A stretch of DNA of 64,000 nt from Coprinopsis marcescibilis (lineage: Eukaryota > Basidiomycota > Agaricomycetes > Agaricales > Psathyrellaceae): assembly GCA_004369085.1 (NCBI GenBank), contig ML210224.1, positions 1 to 64,000 of the forward strand. Direction: 5' to 3'. Below are positions 1-9,903 of the stretch, in pieces. Each line of letters starts with the position of its first letter. Positions within the stretch are counted from its first letter, which is position 1. Position numbers and translations under genes: made by a program. The notes under the pieces are model-generated. The model saw only the letters and a program-made list of their open reading frames with translations. It was not told the DNA's origin and searched no databases.

Positions 1-75
1 TGTGAAGTGAATTTGCTTGGCATTTCTGATAAACAAATACTGAGATTCATATGTGTCTTTATACCAAACATGTCG

Positions 76-2163
76 TCAATACGACACCGGGAGGTGGTCC
101 GGTCGTCGAGAGAGAGCGTCGGATTGAACCATCTTGCTTCCAGGGGTATAGTTGAATTGATAGTTAAATTCGGTGAGGAATGTGTACCATATTGCTTGTC
201 GTTGATTCAGTTTTTGTGTTTCCCGGAAGTAGGAGAGGTTTTTGTGATCCGATAATACCTCGATGGGGTGTTGAGCTCCCATTAGGTAATGTCTCCATTT
301 GGTGAAGGCTCGAATGAGAGCCAAGAGTTCTTGGTCATAAATCTCGTAATTACGTTCGGTCGGTGTGAGTGTTTTCGATATGAAAGAGACTGGGTGTCGG
401 GCTCCGTTGGCATCGCATTGGGTGAGGACGGCTCTGGTGGCGTATTTTGATGCATCGCATTCGACCTGGAAAGGTCTTTCCAAGTCGGGCATGATTAGAA
501 CCGGTTGTTTGGTGAATCGTTGTTTCAAAGTGTCAAATGCTGTTTGTCGTTGAGATGTCCATTCGAACGACACTCCTTTTTGAAGGAGTTCATTCATTGA
601 TTTTGCCAGTTCCGAATATCTGCAAATGAATCTTCGGTAAAAGTTTCTGAATCCTAAGAAGGATTGTACTTGTTTCACAGTTTTTGGGGCGGGCCAGTCT
701 TGGATTCCAGCGACCTTCTTGGGATCCATGGAGATTCGTCCTTCTTCGATGATCATACCGAGATATTCAATGCGAGTTTGACAAAATTGGCATTTCTCCG
801 GTTTCAGGTAAAGGTCGTTATCCTTTAGTACTTGAAGGGTTTTTCGCGTGTATTCAATCATCTTCTCCTTGGTTTTGGTGAAGATGAGAATATCGTCCAT
901 ATAGATGATGATGCAGCGTCCTTCCATTTTGAGTTTGTCGAAGATGTGATCCATCATTGCCTGAAACATTGCCAGGGAATTGCACATGCCGAAAAACATG
1001 ACTGTCGGTTCAAATAGTCCCAAATTTGTTTTAAATGCCGCTTTCCATTGGTCGCCGTCTCTGATCCGAATGTTGTTGTAACCCCATCGTACGTCCAGTT
1101 TGGTGAAATACTTGGCTCCTTTCAGTTTGTCCAGAAGTTTGGTGATGAGTGGAAGTGGATAGGCGTTTTTAATTGTCCATTCGTTGAGGTAATGGTAGTC
1201 TTGACAGGGTCAGAGAGGGGTTTTAACTTTCCCATCTTCGACGATTTGTTTCTTTTTGACAAAAAAGAAAGGAGCAGCGTTTGGGGATTGTGAGGGTCGA
1301 ATGTACATTTTGACGAGGTTTTCCTGAATGAACTTTTCCAATTCCTTTTGTTCGTCCAATGTGAGGTTGTAGGTTTTGAATGATTTGGGAATGAAGCCGT
1401 CTTTCAACTCAATCTTGTGATCCCAGGGTTTTGAGTCGGGAAATCGGTTGGCCTTCTTTTTGTCAAAAATATCCATATAGTCATGGTATTCTTCCGGTAT
1501 CTGTTGTTCCAAGGTAAGGGCCGAAGTATCTTCAGCAATTGCTAGTTCTTGTGCGATGGTTGATTTGGCTCGAATCCAGATTGTGTGAAGATGCGGGCTT
1601 TCTTTTCCTTGAAAATCACATAGTAAGGCCGTGTCAATGTCTTCCTGGGTAGGGTCTGGTTGTTTCTTCGTTGTCTTGGTTCGAAGGTATTTGAGGAGAG
1701 CTTGTGTAATCTTCAAAAGTTCCTTCGTTCGCCAAGAGAGTGTTCCATTTTTCCAATCAATTAAGGGATTTGTTTTTCGAAGCCAGGGTGCTCCAAGAAT
1801 GATTTTTTCTTGTCCAAGACCAGTGACGTAGAATCGTTCTTTGAAGCAACGTCCATGAATCGTAATGTGTGTGTCTGCGTAGAATCGGATAGTACCGTTT
1901 TTGTTCAGGGTACCATCGACGTTTCGTGCAGGGATTGGGGTAGTGAGTCGAGTGAGGGGAATCTTTATTTTCCATGTGTAGTTCTGATCGATGAACTGAT
2001 CGTCTGCTCCACAATCAGCAAGAGTGGTTGTTCCAACGTTTTCAGGTCCGTTCTTTCCGGTAAATGACAATGTTGTGGGGAAAATCAAAGTCATATTTGA
2101 TGGATCGGCATATAGGACAGACTGTACTATCTTAGGAGGTGTTACAGTTGGAGTAGACCTCCT
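76..2163 (-). pseudogene. pol: Gypsy pol: protease, reverse transcriptase, RNase H (one TGA)
   Basis: In the -1 frame relative to gag, the product opens with an aspartic-protease-like motif (ADCGADDQFID, with Cys where Ser or Thr is usual in the D-S/T-G site). Reverse transcriptase follows ([29 protein letters not shown], then YMDD near 890-900), and then RNase H ([43 protein letters not shown]). A single TGA at 1210-1212 interrupts the otherwise open frame just before the conserved Q-D-Y motif, where arginine is usual. Some conserved RT residues are changed ([11 protein letters not shown] where FGLCNSPATFQ is usual), which supports decay. Integrase is beyond the left edge. Confidence 0.88.
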
Positions 2164-3605
2164 TAGGCAAAACCCTCATTCTTCTCGAGCTCGTCTTGGA
2201 ACTTCTCACGTTCTTCGGGATCCATGTTGCTAAGGATTTGTTGGACAGATTTAAAAGCAGCGTTTCCGGTGTACTTTTTGTTCTCGTTGGTTCCGGAGGA
2301 GGAACCAGGTTCATTTCGAGGTTTCCACGTGGTTTGGGGTTTGTTCCTGTCTTTTGGTTTAGAGGGGCATGCGTTTAGGGCGTGTCCTGCCTTGCAGTAA
2401 AAGAAGCACAACCCTTTTCGGATGCATTCCTCTCGAATGGCATCTGTCATCTTCGGAAGTCGGACGAAGGGTTTCTTCGTGTTGAATGAATCGATGTCCA
2501 TTGGTACTCCGTAATCTTCGTTCGTTTTGGTAGTCGTCCTTGCAAAGGATTGGATTCCTTTCTTCATGAGTTGAAGCATCCTTTGATCATTGGATACTTC
2601 GATGACGGATTTGTAACAAGCTTGGAGGTCCGTGGGTTTGGTGGCTCGGTTCCAAACTTTCTCGAGTGTGTTGTTATTGAGGGTGCTTTGGAAGATGTCG
2701 GTAATGATTCGGTTGGCGGCGTCAGTGGGATCTTCAAGTTTGGGTCAGTAGTTGGTTTCCGCTAGTTTGTTCTTGAAGGTGTTGACAAAGTCTTCGCCTG
2801 AATCCTTCCAGTTTTTCTTGAGGTTCTTGAGTTGTTGGAACGCGACGTCTGCCCTTTCTTTTTCGTGGAAAGATGCATTGAGTTTTTCTTTGAATGCGTT
2901 CCAGGTTCCTAATTCAATCATTTCTCCTTGATGAGCTTCATTCATGAATGTTCGTTTCCAATTGGATGCGGTTCGCCCTATCATGTAGGATAGGGTGAAG
3001 AGAATCCTTTTGTTGTTGGACCATTCGGGATTGGCAAGAAGGTATAGGGTGATTTCTTCTTTCCAATCTTTGTATTTGTCTTGGCTGCCATTAAATTCGG
3101 AGGGTTTCCGCATGCCTTTTATTTCTTCGTCTTTGTCTCTCTTGGTCGTGGTCTTTCGCACGGATGGTCCATCTTCCGCCATTGTTTCTGGCTGATAGTT
3201 CACGAATTTCTGTTCTTCCTCATAGTTTTGCTGGGCAATTTCTTGCACCCATTGCTGTCATTCGGTTTCTTGGTACAGTTCAAGGATTGTTTGTGATGGT
3301 TTGATGTTCAATTGAAATTGTTCTTGTTCTGGTGGTGTCCGTCCGGTTGGTGTTGTTTCGGTTTCGTCTTGTTCGTATGTAGGGTCAAATTCCCGTCGTT
3401 GTTTCCCTTTGTCGGAGATCAATCGTTTAATTGTTGATCGATCTGTGTCTTTCGAGTATGGTGCGGATACCGTTGGTGGTTCTGCCGATCTTCTGGTTGG
3501 TCCGACGTTTCTGGTTTGTTTGTAGTTGGCCGTTTTTGGCAATAGGTCCTCGTCCCAATCGACAAGGTTGTGTTTGAGTAGTTTCGATCTTCTGTTACGA
3601 CACAA
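2163..3605 (-). pseudogene. gag: Gypsy gag polyprotein, broken by two TGA codons
   Basis: Three collinear open segments in one frame (3258-3605, 2745-3248, 2163-2579 plus the open stretch between the last two) encode a charged capsid-like protein and a C-terminal zinc knuckle. The middle part has the retrotransposon gag pattern (FNGSQDKYKDWKEEI, then a Trp-rich helical region). The knuckle near 2385-2425 reads C-X3-C-X3-H-X4-C instead of the usual C-X2-C-X4-H-X4-C, so it is either a variant or damaged. The two internal stops are TGA, consistent with CGA arginine codons changed by C-to-T. The gag stop is TAA at 2163-2165, directly after a slippery heptamer. Confidence 0.8.
2169..2175 (-). promoter_or_regulatory. 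Candidate -1 ribosomal frameshift site (G GGT TTT)
   Basis: On the minus strand the last gag codons read GAG GGT TTT GCC TAA, so the heptamer G-GGT-TTT sits in the correct phase two codons before the gag stop. Slipping back one base moves ribosomes into the pol frame, which is open across the gag stop and on into protease. This matches the X-XXY-YYZ rule known for retroviral gag-pol frameshifting. The downstream stimulatory structure was not analysed. Confidence 0.6.
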
Positions 3606-3609
3606 GGCG

Positions 3610-3988
3610 AATGATATGCCTTAGTCGTTGAACGATAGTTGACAATAAGGTCAAGACGAAAGATCGTCAAGACAAGCGAGTTTGTACGAGTAAGTTGAGA
3701 CGAACGAATGTCAAGACAATAGAGTTTCAAAAGGATTCGAGTAGGACGATCCGTCAATGAGAAGACTAACAAAAGTCTTATTTGAAAACTATCAAGTGAC
3801 AAGTAGAGAACGAGATCGAAACTAAAGTACAACTACCTGAAAAGGTAAGTTTAAATATACTACTCTTATCTCTTATCGATCTTATTGATAAGTTCCATCC
3901 ATTATCTTTACTATAAATAAGAAAACAATATGTCATAACCTCATGTTCTTTATCTATCCTAAAAATACCCCCAAGATCCGAATTGACA
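3610..3988 (-). repeat. Probable 5' LTR of the Gypsy element
   Basis: The minus strand begins TGTCAATTCGGATCTTGGGG at 3988, with the TG start usual for LTRs. An AT-rich stretch follows, and a possible primer-binding region lies near 3600-3612. The gag frame starts just downstream. The inner boundary is inferred from where gag begins, not from a second LTR copy, which lies outside the window. Confidence 0.55.
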
Positions 3989-4096
3989 GTCAGGGGTATC
4001 TATTGATTCAGAATCAAACGATCCCATTCTCCGAAAATAGTCCGTCTGTATCTTGAGACACTCATCTGTGGTCAATACGTATCCATCTTCATGTTC

Positions 4097-4243
4097 CACC
4101 ATTGGAGATGGTGTAACACAGGTGCTGTATCTCAAGCAGAGAAGGCACGCGCCTCTGGCATACGGGACCAGATTTCTCAGGATATGTGGAACAGCTACCA
4201 GATTGTCTTAAGGGAGCATGAGCATGCAGAGCAAGAGGATTGA
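4097..4243 (+). pseudogene. Possible C-terminal tail of a PIF/Harbinger-type transposase
   Basis: A short open stretch ends in TGA at 4241-4243 and reads QAEKARASGIRDQISQDMWN, then SYQIVLREHE. The pattern R-D-x-I-x-x-x-M-W-x-x-Y is like the C-terminal tail of fungal PIF/Harbinger DDE transposases as I remember them. It faces the Myb/SANT gene to its right tail-to-tail, and Harbinger elements typically carry just such a pair. The rest of the protein would have been to the left, where the Gypsy LTR now lies. Confidence is limited by the short length. Confidence 0.35.
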
Positions 4244-4357
4244 CATTAGCACAGTGTGCATGGTAGATGTACTGTATGTAAAGTTTGTGAGAGACAAAAA
4301 TTAGTAGATATAAAGAGTGGCTGATAACAAGAGTGATTAGTGAACGTGATATTCTAA

Positions 4358-5412
4358 TTAATTGTGAGCAGATGAAGCCTCAGAAAATGGCACAAGCGCA
4401 AGCTGTGACTCAATCCAATCAGTGCGTAGGACGTCATCATCAGCAAAAATCAAGTATGTATCACAGGCAGTCTTATCGTGGCGGAGGATATCAACCATGA
4501 CAAGAAAGTCATGGGTGCAAAGAACACCATGCTTGTTCTTGCGAAACATCTTAATAGCATCAATGCGACGGCGTGGGGTAGGGTCAACGGCGTTGGGCAG
4601 CAGAGCAAGAGCTGCTGCGAGGGCACTCCTGAACTGGGAGACAGACTGTGCCATATCTTGGAGGGCAGATGCACTAGTGCCTGGACGAGTGCGTCGAGAA
4701 GGGGGCTTTGTCAGTGTAGCAGGCATGCAGGATCCAGGCTGGAACCTAGTTGCAGGGGTCTTGGGGCTCTATAACCATATGACTAAAAGAACAAGGATAA
4801 TAAAACAGCTGCAACGCACCTCACTTTCCAAATCATCCCTGCCATCTGCATCCTCCAAGTTATCTTGAGTCCCATCATTGTCAGACTCACCCCCAGCTTC
4901 TTGAATATCTGACAAGGTGGTGTCTTGCGTTGGATGAAAAACATTTGTGCCAGAGACTGTGGATGGCATGAGCTCAGTGACCATTGAGAGATGGCACCAG
5001 CCTCTGTTGCAGAATGGTTTTGCATCAGGGTGGTGGTGAACATAGTCATCCCAGGACGAAGCGGTCTCAGGAGTAATACTGGCCCCAGTTTTGTTGTCCC
5101 AGGTCCATCCAGAGACCTTCTGGAGAGTGCAGATGACACAAAAAACTTTGCAGAACTGAGAAACCGAAACTATGAGTGGCTTGAACATGAAAATGTGCAT
5201 GTACTCATGGCAGACCACTTATTTTGGCACGTTTTGTAGGTTTTCACAGCCCCGCGCTGGTGCAAATGGGCAATCGACGCTGCGGAATTCTCAAAGGTGG
5301 CTTTTTTGAAGTTACCACCATCGCCAGCCTCTGCCTGATGCTCAACTAAAAACTTGAGCAAGGCATCTTCTTCAGGCTCAGTCCAGACAGCAGATGCACC
5401 AGCGGGGGCCAT
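4358..5412 (-). CDS. Myb/SANT-like DNA-binding protein, Harbinger-associated type
   Basis: The N-terminus (start at 5412) reads AVWTEPEEDALLKFLVEHQA, and the exon continues to YKTCQNKW. This is the start of the Myb/SANT-like domain (Myb_DNA-bind_3 type) found in many basidiomycete proteins. The downstream exon has VSGWTWDNKTGASI and SWDDYVHHHPDAKPFCNRGW, the usual second half of that domain. A clear intron lies at 4769-4819 (GTGCGT...TATAG), joining the acidic region DGRDDLESE to a Ser/Arg-rich linker and a C-terminal helical part ending near 4358. The junction between first and second exons around 5120-5230 is uncertain. Such genes are common partners of PIF/Harbinger transposases, which fits the transposase-like tail at 4097-4243. 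It may be a live host gene or a transposon gene; I lean to the latter. Confidence 0.6.
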
Positions 5413-6081
5413 AAGAGAAAGGGAAAGGAGGGCGAAGGGAAAGGGAACAGCGCTGGAGATGTCATGTCATCCACGTCTGGTTAAAATGCTTTGAAAAACG
5501 TGGTGGGAGTGAGGAGAGGGCTTGTCAAGGGTTTGTTGTGTGCGGTGTACCCATTATCTAAATTACATCATGGCTGTGCTTGCCTAATGTAGACAAATAT
5601 CTCCGACATCATATTGATAATACGCTGGTATTATTGACACCGTCCTGACTCTTATGTCACGCCCGGAACTGCAATGGTTACAATTTGTGCACCCTTAGTA
5701 GTGCCTGGTCAGCTATCTAACATCCTCAAACTCATGCTTTTCCCCCATTTCCTGGCAATCTATGGAGCAGTGATTAACCCTAACCTGGCAAAAGTTGAAA
5801 GCAGGTTTGTTAAAATGACTCTCAAGTCCTTCAAATCCTTGCAAGGCATGAAAAAATGGTGTGAGGTATGCTACATAGGCAGAATTTGACTCATTATCAG
5901 CTGAGTTTTCCACAGAATTTCTGTCCATACTATGGGTTATAGTGTCCAAATGGGTATGGGTTATGGGGTTTTGGTGAGTATGGGTTATGGGGCTGTTTTC
6001 CCTGCCCACCAACTCAGTGGATGCCAAAAGGTATGGGTTATGATAGGTATGGTTTAGGACAGGTTCAACTGTACTCTCAAG
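5413..6081. repeat. Gap with a 24-bp-period TATGGGTTATG minisatellite
   Basis: No gene is recognised. The core TATGGGTTAT(A/G) occurs at 5931, 5955 and 5979 (exactly 24 bases apart) and again at 6032, with a degenerate copy near 6048. On the minus strand the array is open and would encode a Thr/His repeat (NPITHTH), but that reading has no other support. The rest of the gap is unremarkable. Confidence 0.6.
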
Positions 6082-6525
6082 TTGGGTGCACCCATCATGA
6101 TCCTCTGGAATCTCAATCCAGCACAAGGTGTCTGTAATGGTACACAAGCTATCCTTACATGTATGGGTTCACATGTTTTGGAAGCCTATCTACTAACAGG
6201 CAACTATGCAGGCCAAAAAGTTCTTATTCCATGCCTTTTGATTGCCCCTTCTGAGACTCAAATACCATTTGAGTTCACCCGGCTTCAATTTCCTGCCCGT
6301 CTTTGTTTTTCAATGACTATAAACAAATCCCAAGGACAATCAGTTAAACATGTTGGTTTAGATCTTCACACTCCAGTATTTACACATGGACAACTTTACA
6401 TAGCTGTTTCAAGAGTTACATCTGTTCACAACATTAAAGCAATTACCACCCCTTGCAATGACCCTACTTTACCTCCTACTACTAAAAATATTGTGTATCT
6501 GGAAGTTTTGCATTTTCTGGATTAG
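6082..6525 (+). pseudogene. C-terminus of a Helitron Pif1-like helicase, 5'-truncated
   Basis: The 147-residue frame starts at the conserved G-A-P-I-M-x-L-x-N-L (ILWNLNPAQGVCNGTQAIL). It runs through PFEFTRLQFPARLCFSMTIN and KSQGQSVKHVGLDL to the terminal HGQLYIAVSRVTSV. These are the last helicase motifs of Rep/Helicase proteins of fungal Helitrons (Pif1 family, SF1B). The ATP-binding part and the Rep domain are absent upstream, so this is a truncated relic. It ends with TAG at 6523-6525. Confidence 0.85.
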
Positions 6526-6605
6526 TATAGTATAAATAGTAAATTTATTTAATTTCTATGTTCAACAATTGAATATTCAGCTATGTCTAACAATGGATCA
6601 CCACC

Positions 6606-6624
6606 CCCATGGCAAAGCCATGGG
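6606..6624 (+). repeat. Perfect 8-bp hairpin 80 bases past the helicase stop
   Basis: CCCATGGC, a 3-base AAA loop, then GCCATGGG form a perfect stem. A smaller GCC-AAA-GGC hairpin follows at 6628-6636. Helitrons end in a short hairpin followed by CTRR within about 10-15 bases. I see no CTRR at the expected spacing, so assignment as the Helitron 3' end is doubtful. Confidence 0.35.
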
Positions 6625-7041
6625 CAAGCCAAAGGCTTTTTTTGCAAAGAACGGAGAATGAAATTATTCATCATAAATGCCCCAGATTCTGTCATGCCAA
6701 AACACATACGTTCGTCTCCCTCATTAACACGATCTCACTGCCTTCGGAAGTTAACCAGCTCACTTTTGAGATATTGGTTCATCTTGTTTGAGGTTATCCA
6801 GAACCCCTTGATGACCACTAGGCTCACAATTTCCGAACAATTTCAAAAATGCCGTTTGCATTGTGAAATTTGGTCACAGATAAGGATATAACATAGCCAT
6901 TTCCCCTCCGATTTTTTTACTTCTTTCATAGAATGTTTTGCTACCTTCAGTATGACAGACTGCAAGTCATTCAACATCCTTTCAATGTGTTGTTGAGGCA
7001 CGATTTCCGTTTTTGCATTACTAGGGTCGTTTTGCATTGCT

Positions 7042-7546
7042 AAGTGTTTGATAGTATAACTGTGGTTAATAACCGGTTATTTTTGATGGTAACTCTAACC
7101 GATGGTTCGGCTGAGTCAGCTTACCGCCAGGAGGTTCCGTGGCTCACCGCTCAGTCCACCTTCCCTCAAGCACATCCTGCTCGTCCCATTCCCTGAGAAG
7201 AATTATCCTTACTCCCTACAACGTTTATAGTATGTCTTTAGCCTGCCGCTGGTCCTTGAGCCGCAAGTGAGCCGTAGTAGTGGCTACCATCTTCTTGCAT
7301 TGGATGATCCTGAAAGTATGTACGGTGTGCTTGAGATGACACAGTATTGCATATTTACTGGAGCTGCAGAACTTTTGAGTTTTCTCCGACGTCCTTGCAA
7401 TCGATTTATGCGAGCGCTGCAATCGGACAGAGTCAGTTTCTCCATGATCAGACGCATGAGAAAGTTATCTGATCGATAACTGTTAATAACGGTTAATAAC
7501 CAGTTATTCATCAATAACCGCAACTGTTAATGTTGCCACAACACTG
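7042..7546. mobile_element. Possible degraded hAT-like non-autonomous element
   Basis: A GGTTAATAACC(G/A)GTTAT block occurs at both 7064-7080 and 7491-7507. The right block is followed by a sequence ending CAACACTG at 7539-7546, which is the inverted CAGTGTTG terminus frequent in hAT transposons. The left side has AAGTGTTT at 7042-7049. I find no clear 8-bp target duplication and no transposase frame, so this is a weak call. The flanks 6526-7041 and 7547-7748 contain nothing I recognise. Confidence 0.3.
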
Positions 7547-7748
7547 AGCTGCTGTGCAGACTTTCCACTTTCTTTCGTCGATCATTTAATGAATTAACGT
7601 CCCTTAGATTTTAACTCAGACCAACTTTTCAAACAGGTGTCAACCTGGTACGGATCCTTCCATCTATATCCAAGTTTCATAAATCAACAATACTGTTACT
7701 TCAACCCGTCATTTAAGCAAAGCGATATTGGCCCAGAGTAAGAACGAT

Positions 7749-8916
7749 TTAGAGACTGATGCCCCTGTAGGTAGCGATTTGGCTCCTGACCCTCTCAATT
7801 TGGCCTGGAGTGAGGTTGTTCATGCAAGAGTCGTCGCTGTAGTCCATGTAGTTGTCTAAAATCCGCGAGCTCAAACGTTGGAATTAATCTTCAGACTGGG
7901 AGAACTTACTGATCGGGTCAAGCCCACCACCTGAGCAGCTGTCACGTCCTCTGGGGCATCCGTATGCAGGAGATGACTCCGGGGGAGTGTCAGCAACCGA
8001 GTCCCCAACACTACCGCAACCTCCTTGGAATGTATGGTACAGTCCTAGCCAGTGACCAATCTCGTGGGTCAAAGTCTAACAGAGATATTAGGACATCTTC
8101 AGGCCGCTGTGTGAGGTGAGACCTACATGTCCAAGATTGTATGGTGCTGAAGTGCCTCCAGGAACAGAAGAGAATAGGATGACAACACCGTCATCTGAGG
8201 GTCTCGTGGAATATTCTTGCGGGAAGGTTGCATAGCCCAACAAACCGGCGCCAGAGCCTGCTCTGAACCTGAAATAAGGACGTCATATCAGCGCCAGTTC
8301 CAAGTACACTAATAGTTACCAACCCGACCGTGTATACATTGAGGTCTCGAGAGGAACCTTGTCTCAGAGAGTTCTTCATTGCCTGCTGTTGTGAGGTATT
8401 GGGTGAGGCTCGCTGGAACCATTCTGCGTTGGTTGTTCGAGTGACGTTGGCGAGAGTCCATGATATCCCAGCCGGTGCGTATGCATCGTTCAAAACTTTA
8501 ATCTGATTGTTGATCTGCGTGTCGCTGAGACGTAGAGTTAGCGGGAAAGACATCTAAAAGGTGATCACAACTAACGTCACAGAACCGCCCGACGTGCTCG
8601 TGTCCTGGCTAACTACGTGGAAGTAGACCTAGGTTGCATCGTCAGCTCTCAAGCCGCAAATAGTCAAGAAATCGTCCTTACATTGACGGTCACAGCCTGA
8701 GCAGAAACACCACTGCTTGGTGCCACTCGGTGGGCAGCAAAATGAGCTTCTGCAGCTTGCAACTGCTCATCGGTAATATGAGTTCCACAAGTTCTAAAAA
8801 AGAAAAGTTAAGTAAGGCTCCATATCTTCACTTCTTCGTGCTTACCGTCCTGTTTGTGGGGCACCGAGCACCGAAGTGATCCCGAAGACGAAGGCGAGGA
8901 GAAGCGAGGGAATCAT
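7749..8916 (-). CDS. Secreted zinc metalloprotease, pappalysin-like (M43B type)
   Basis: Seven exons (8846-8916, 8682-8793, 8576-8628, 8324-8524, 8127-8268, 7910-8075, 7749-7855) sum to 852 nt and give 283 residues. The N-terminus [20 protein letters not shown] is a signal peptide. The first conserved strand is VNVYFHVV. The zinc site is [11 protein letters not shown], which fits HExxHxxGxxH of metzincins. The Met-turn is NYMDYSDD near the C-terminus. Several Cys residues flank the active site, as in the extracellular metalloproteases of fungi assigned to family M43. It should be exported and digest protein outside the cell. Introns are 51-55 nt. The gene appears intact, and its neighbours give no functional hint. 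Confidence 0.88.
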
Positions 8917-9903
8917 CGTCGGTTGGATAGCAAGATAGGAAAGCCAAGAGACAAGCGAAGTGCCTTCCTAGGCGATTTTACAGTCCTTTTAAATGGAAGG
9001 AATAGAGCCACGGAATCGAAGCAACGGAACCTGGGACGGTTGATAAGAGTCGACGGGTAAAACAAGAAGTCGTTACTGCCATAGAATCGCCCTGAATGCA
9101 TGAAAAGTCCGGCCGTCTAATGAGTAACGGCTATCGTCGCTCCGGAAGAAGCTACAAGGCAGTCAAGTAAGGATACAAAGGCAAGTCAGAGGACGCTTGA
9201 ATCCTGGATTTGAGCGAGGAACCACGGCTCGAGTCGACTGGACATCAGGTTCTCCAAGAAAGAAGGCAACTGTCTATGACACGAGGGGAGAATCTAGGAG
9301 GCAAAGATACAGCCGTTTCCAACCCGTTCCTATTTTTATACCGGGTGGCCTGGGTTGGGGTTGTGACCGTTCACGAGAACAGGTCTATCAGGGCTATCAT
9401 CGGGTAAACGCCAGAAAGACGCAATTAGCTTGATGATCGCCTAGAGGACGGCCCCAGAGTAGGCCCAATGGAGGTGTTTGAAGCTTTCAAGATTTTGCGT
9501 TCTTGCTATTTAGTCGGTGAATACACGGAAAGCAAGTCCAGCCGACCCGAGTTTGGAAAAGCTGAATATCCAGAGGATTTGATTGTTATTATCTCGCAAC
9601 CCAGCGAGGCGGATGCAACAGAATGCTGTAGCCAGACGTGGGAGGGCAGGGGCGTTGTGGTGGCTCAGGTAGGCTGCGCAGTGGTGGTGGTGTAATTCAA
9701 GGGCTTAGAAGGCTAGTGATCGCAACAAATCTGGGGCGTGGTGCCGGTGCCTCACTTGCCAGCAGCCATGTGTCAATCGTTCTGACAACAACGGAACGCT
9801 TTGACTTGAAACAATATTGCTTGTGTGCGGGCGCAGTCCCTGGATTTCTGCTTCGACCTTGACTTGTCGTCTGGTCATCAGTTTCACTCCAAAAAGTAAC
9901 ACG
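8917..9903. other. Intergenic, no gene recognised
   Basis: This 987-base gap separates two divergent starts and should hold both promoters. It has short open frames on both strands but no conserved motif, repeat or RNA gene that I can recognise. Confidence 0.5.

Larger units (their letters stand above)
1..3988 (-). mobile_element. Ty3/Gypsy LTR retrotransposon, decayed, left part outside window
   Basis: Reading on the minus strand there is an LTR-like end (about 3610-3988), then gag, then protease, reverse transcriptase and RNase H. This is the gene order of Ty3/Gypsy elements. The integrase and the second LTR would lie beyond base 1. The gag and pol frames are broken by single in-frame TGA codons (2745-2747, 3258-3260, 1210-1212) but are otherwise collinear, so the copy is dead yet fairly young. 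The pol frame is -1 relative to gag. Boundaries are approximate because only one end is visible. Confidence 0.9.

Noticed and set aside
1757..2014. Open frame of 85 residues inside pol in another frame
   Set aside because: It overlaps the protease/RT coding frame and has no family motif, so it is a shadow frame.
4097..4243. CRISPR, toxin-antitoxin or phage features anywhere in the window
   Set aside because: Intron structure and gene content are eukaryotic; no spaced direct repeats of CRISPR type or phage genes are present.
6601..6640. Rho-independent-like terminator (hairpin followed by T-run)
   Set aside because: The genome is fungal and such terminators are bacterial; the T-run is better explained by transposon-end structure or chance.
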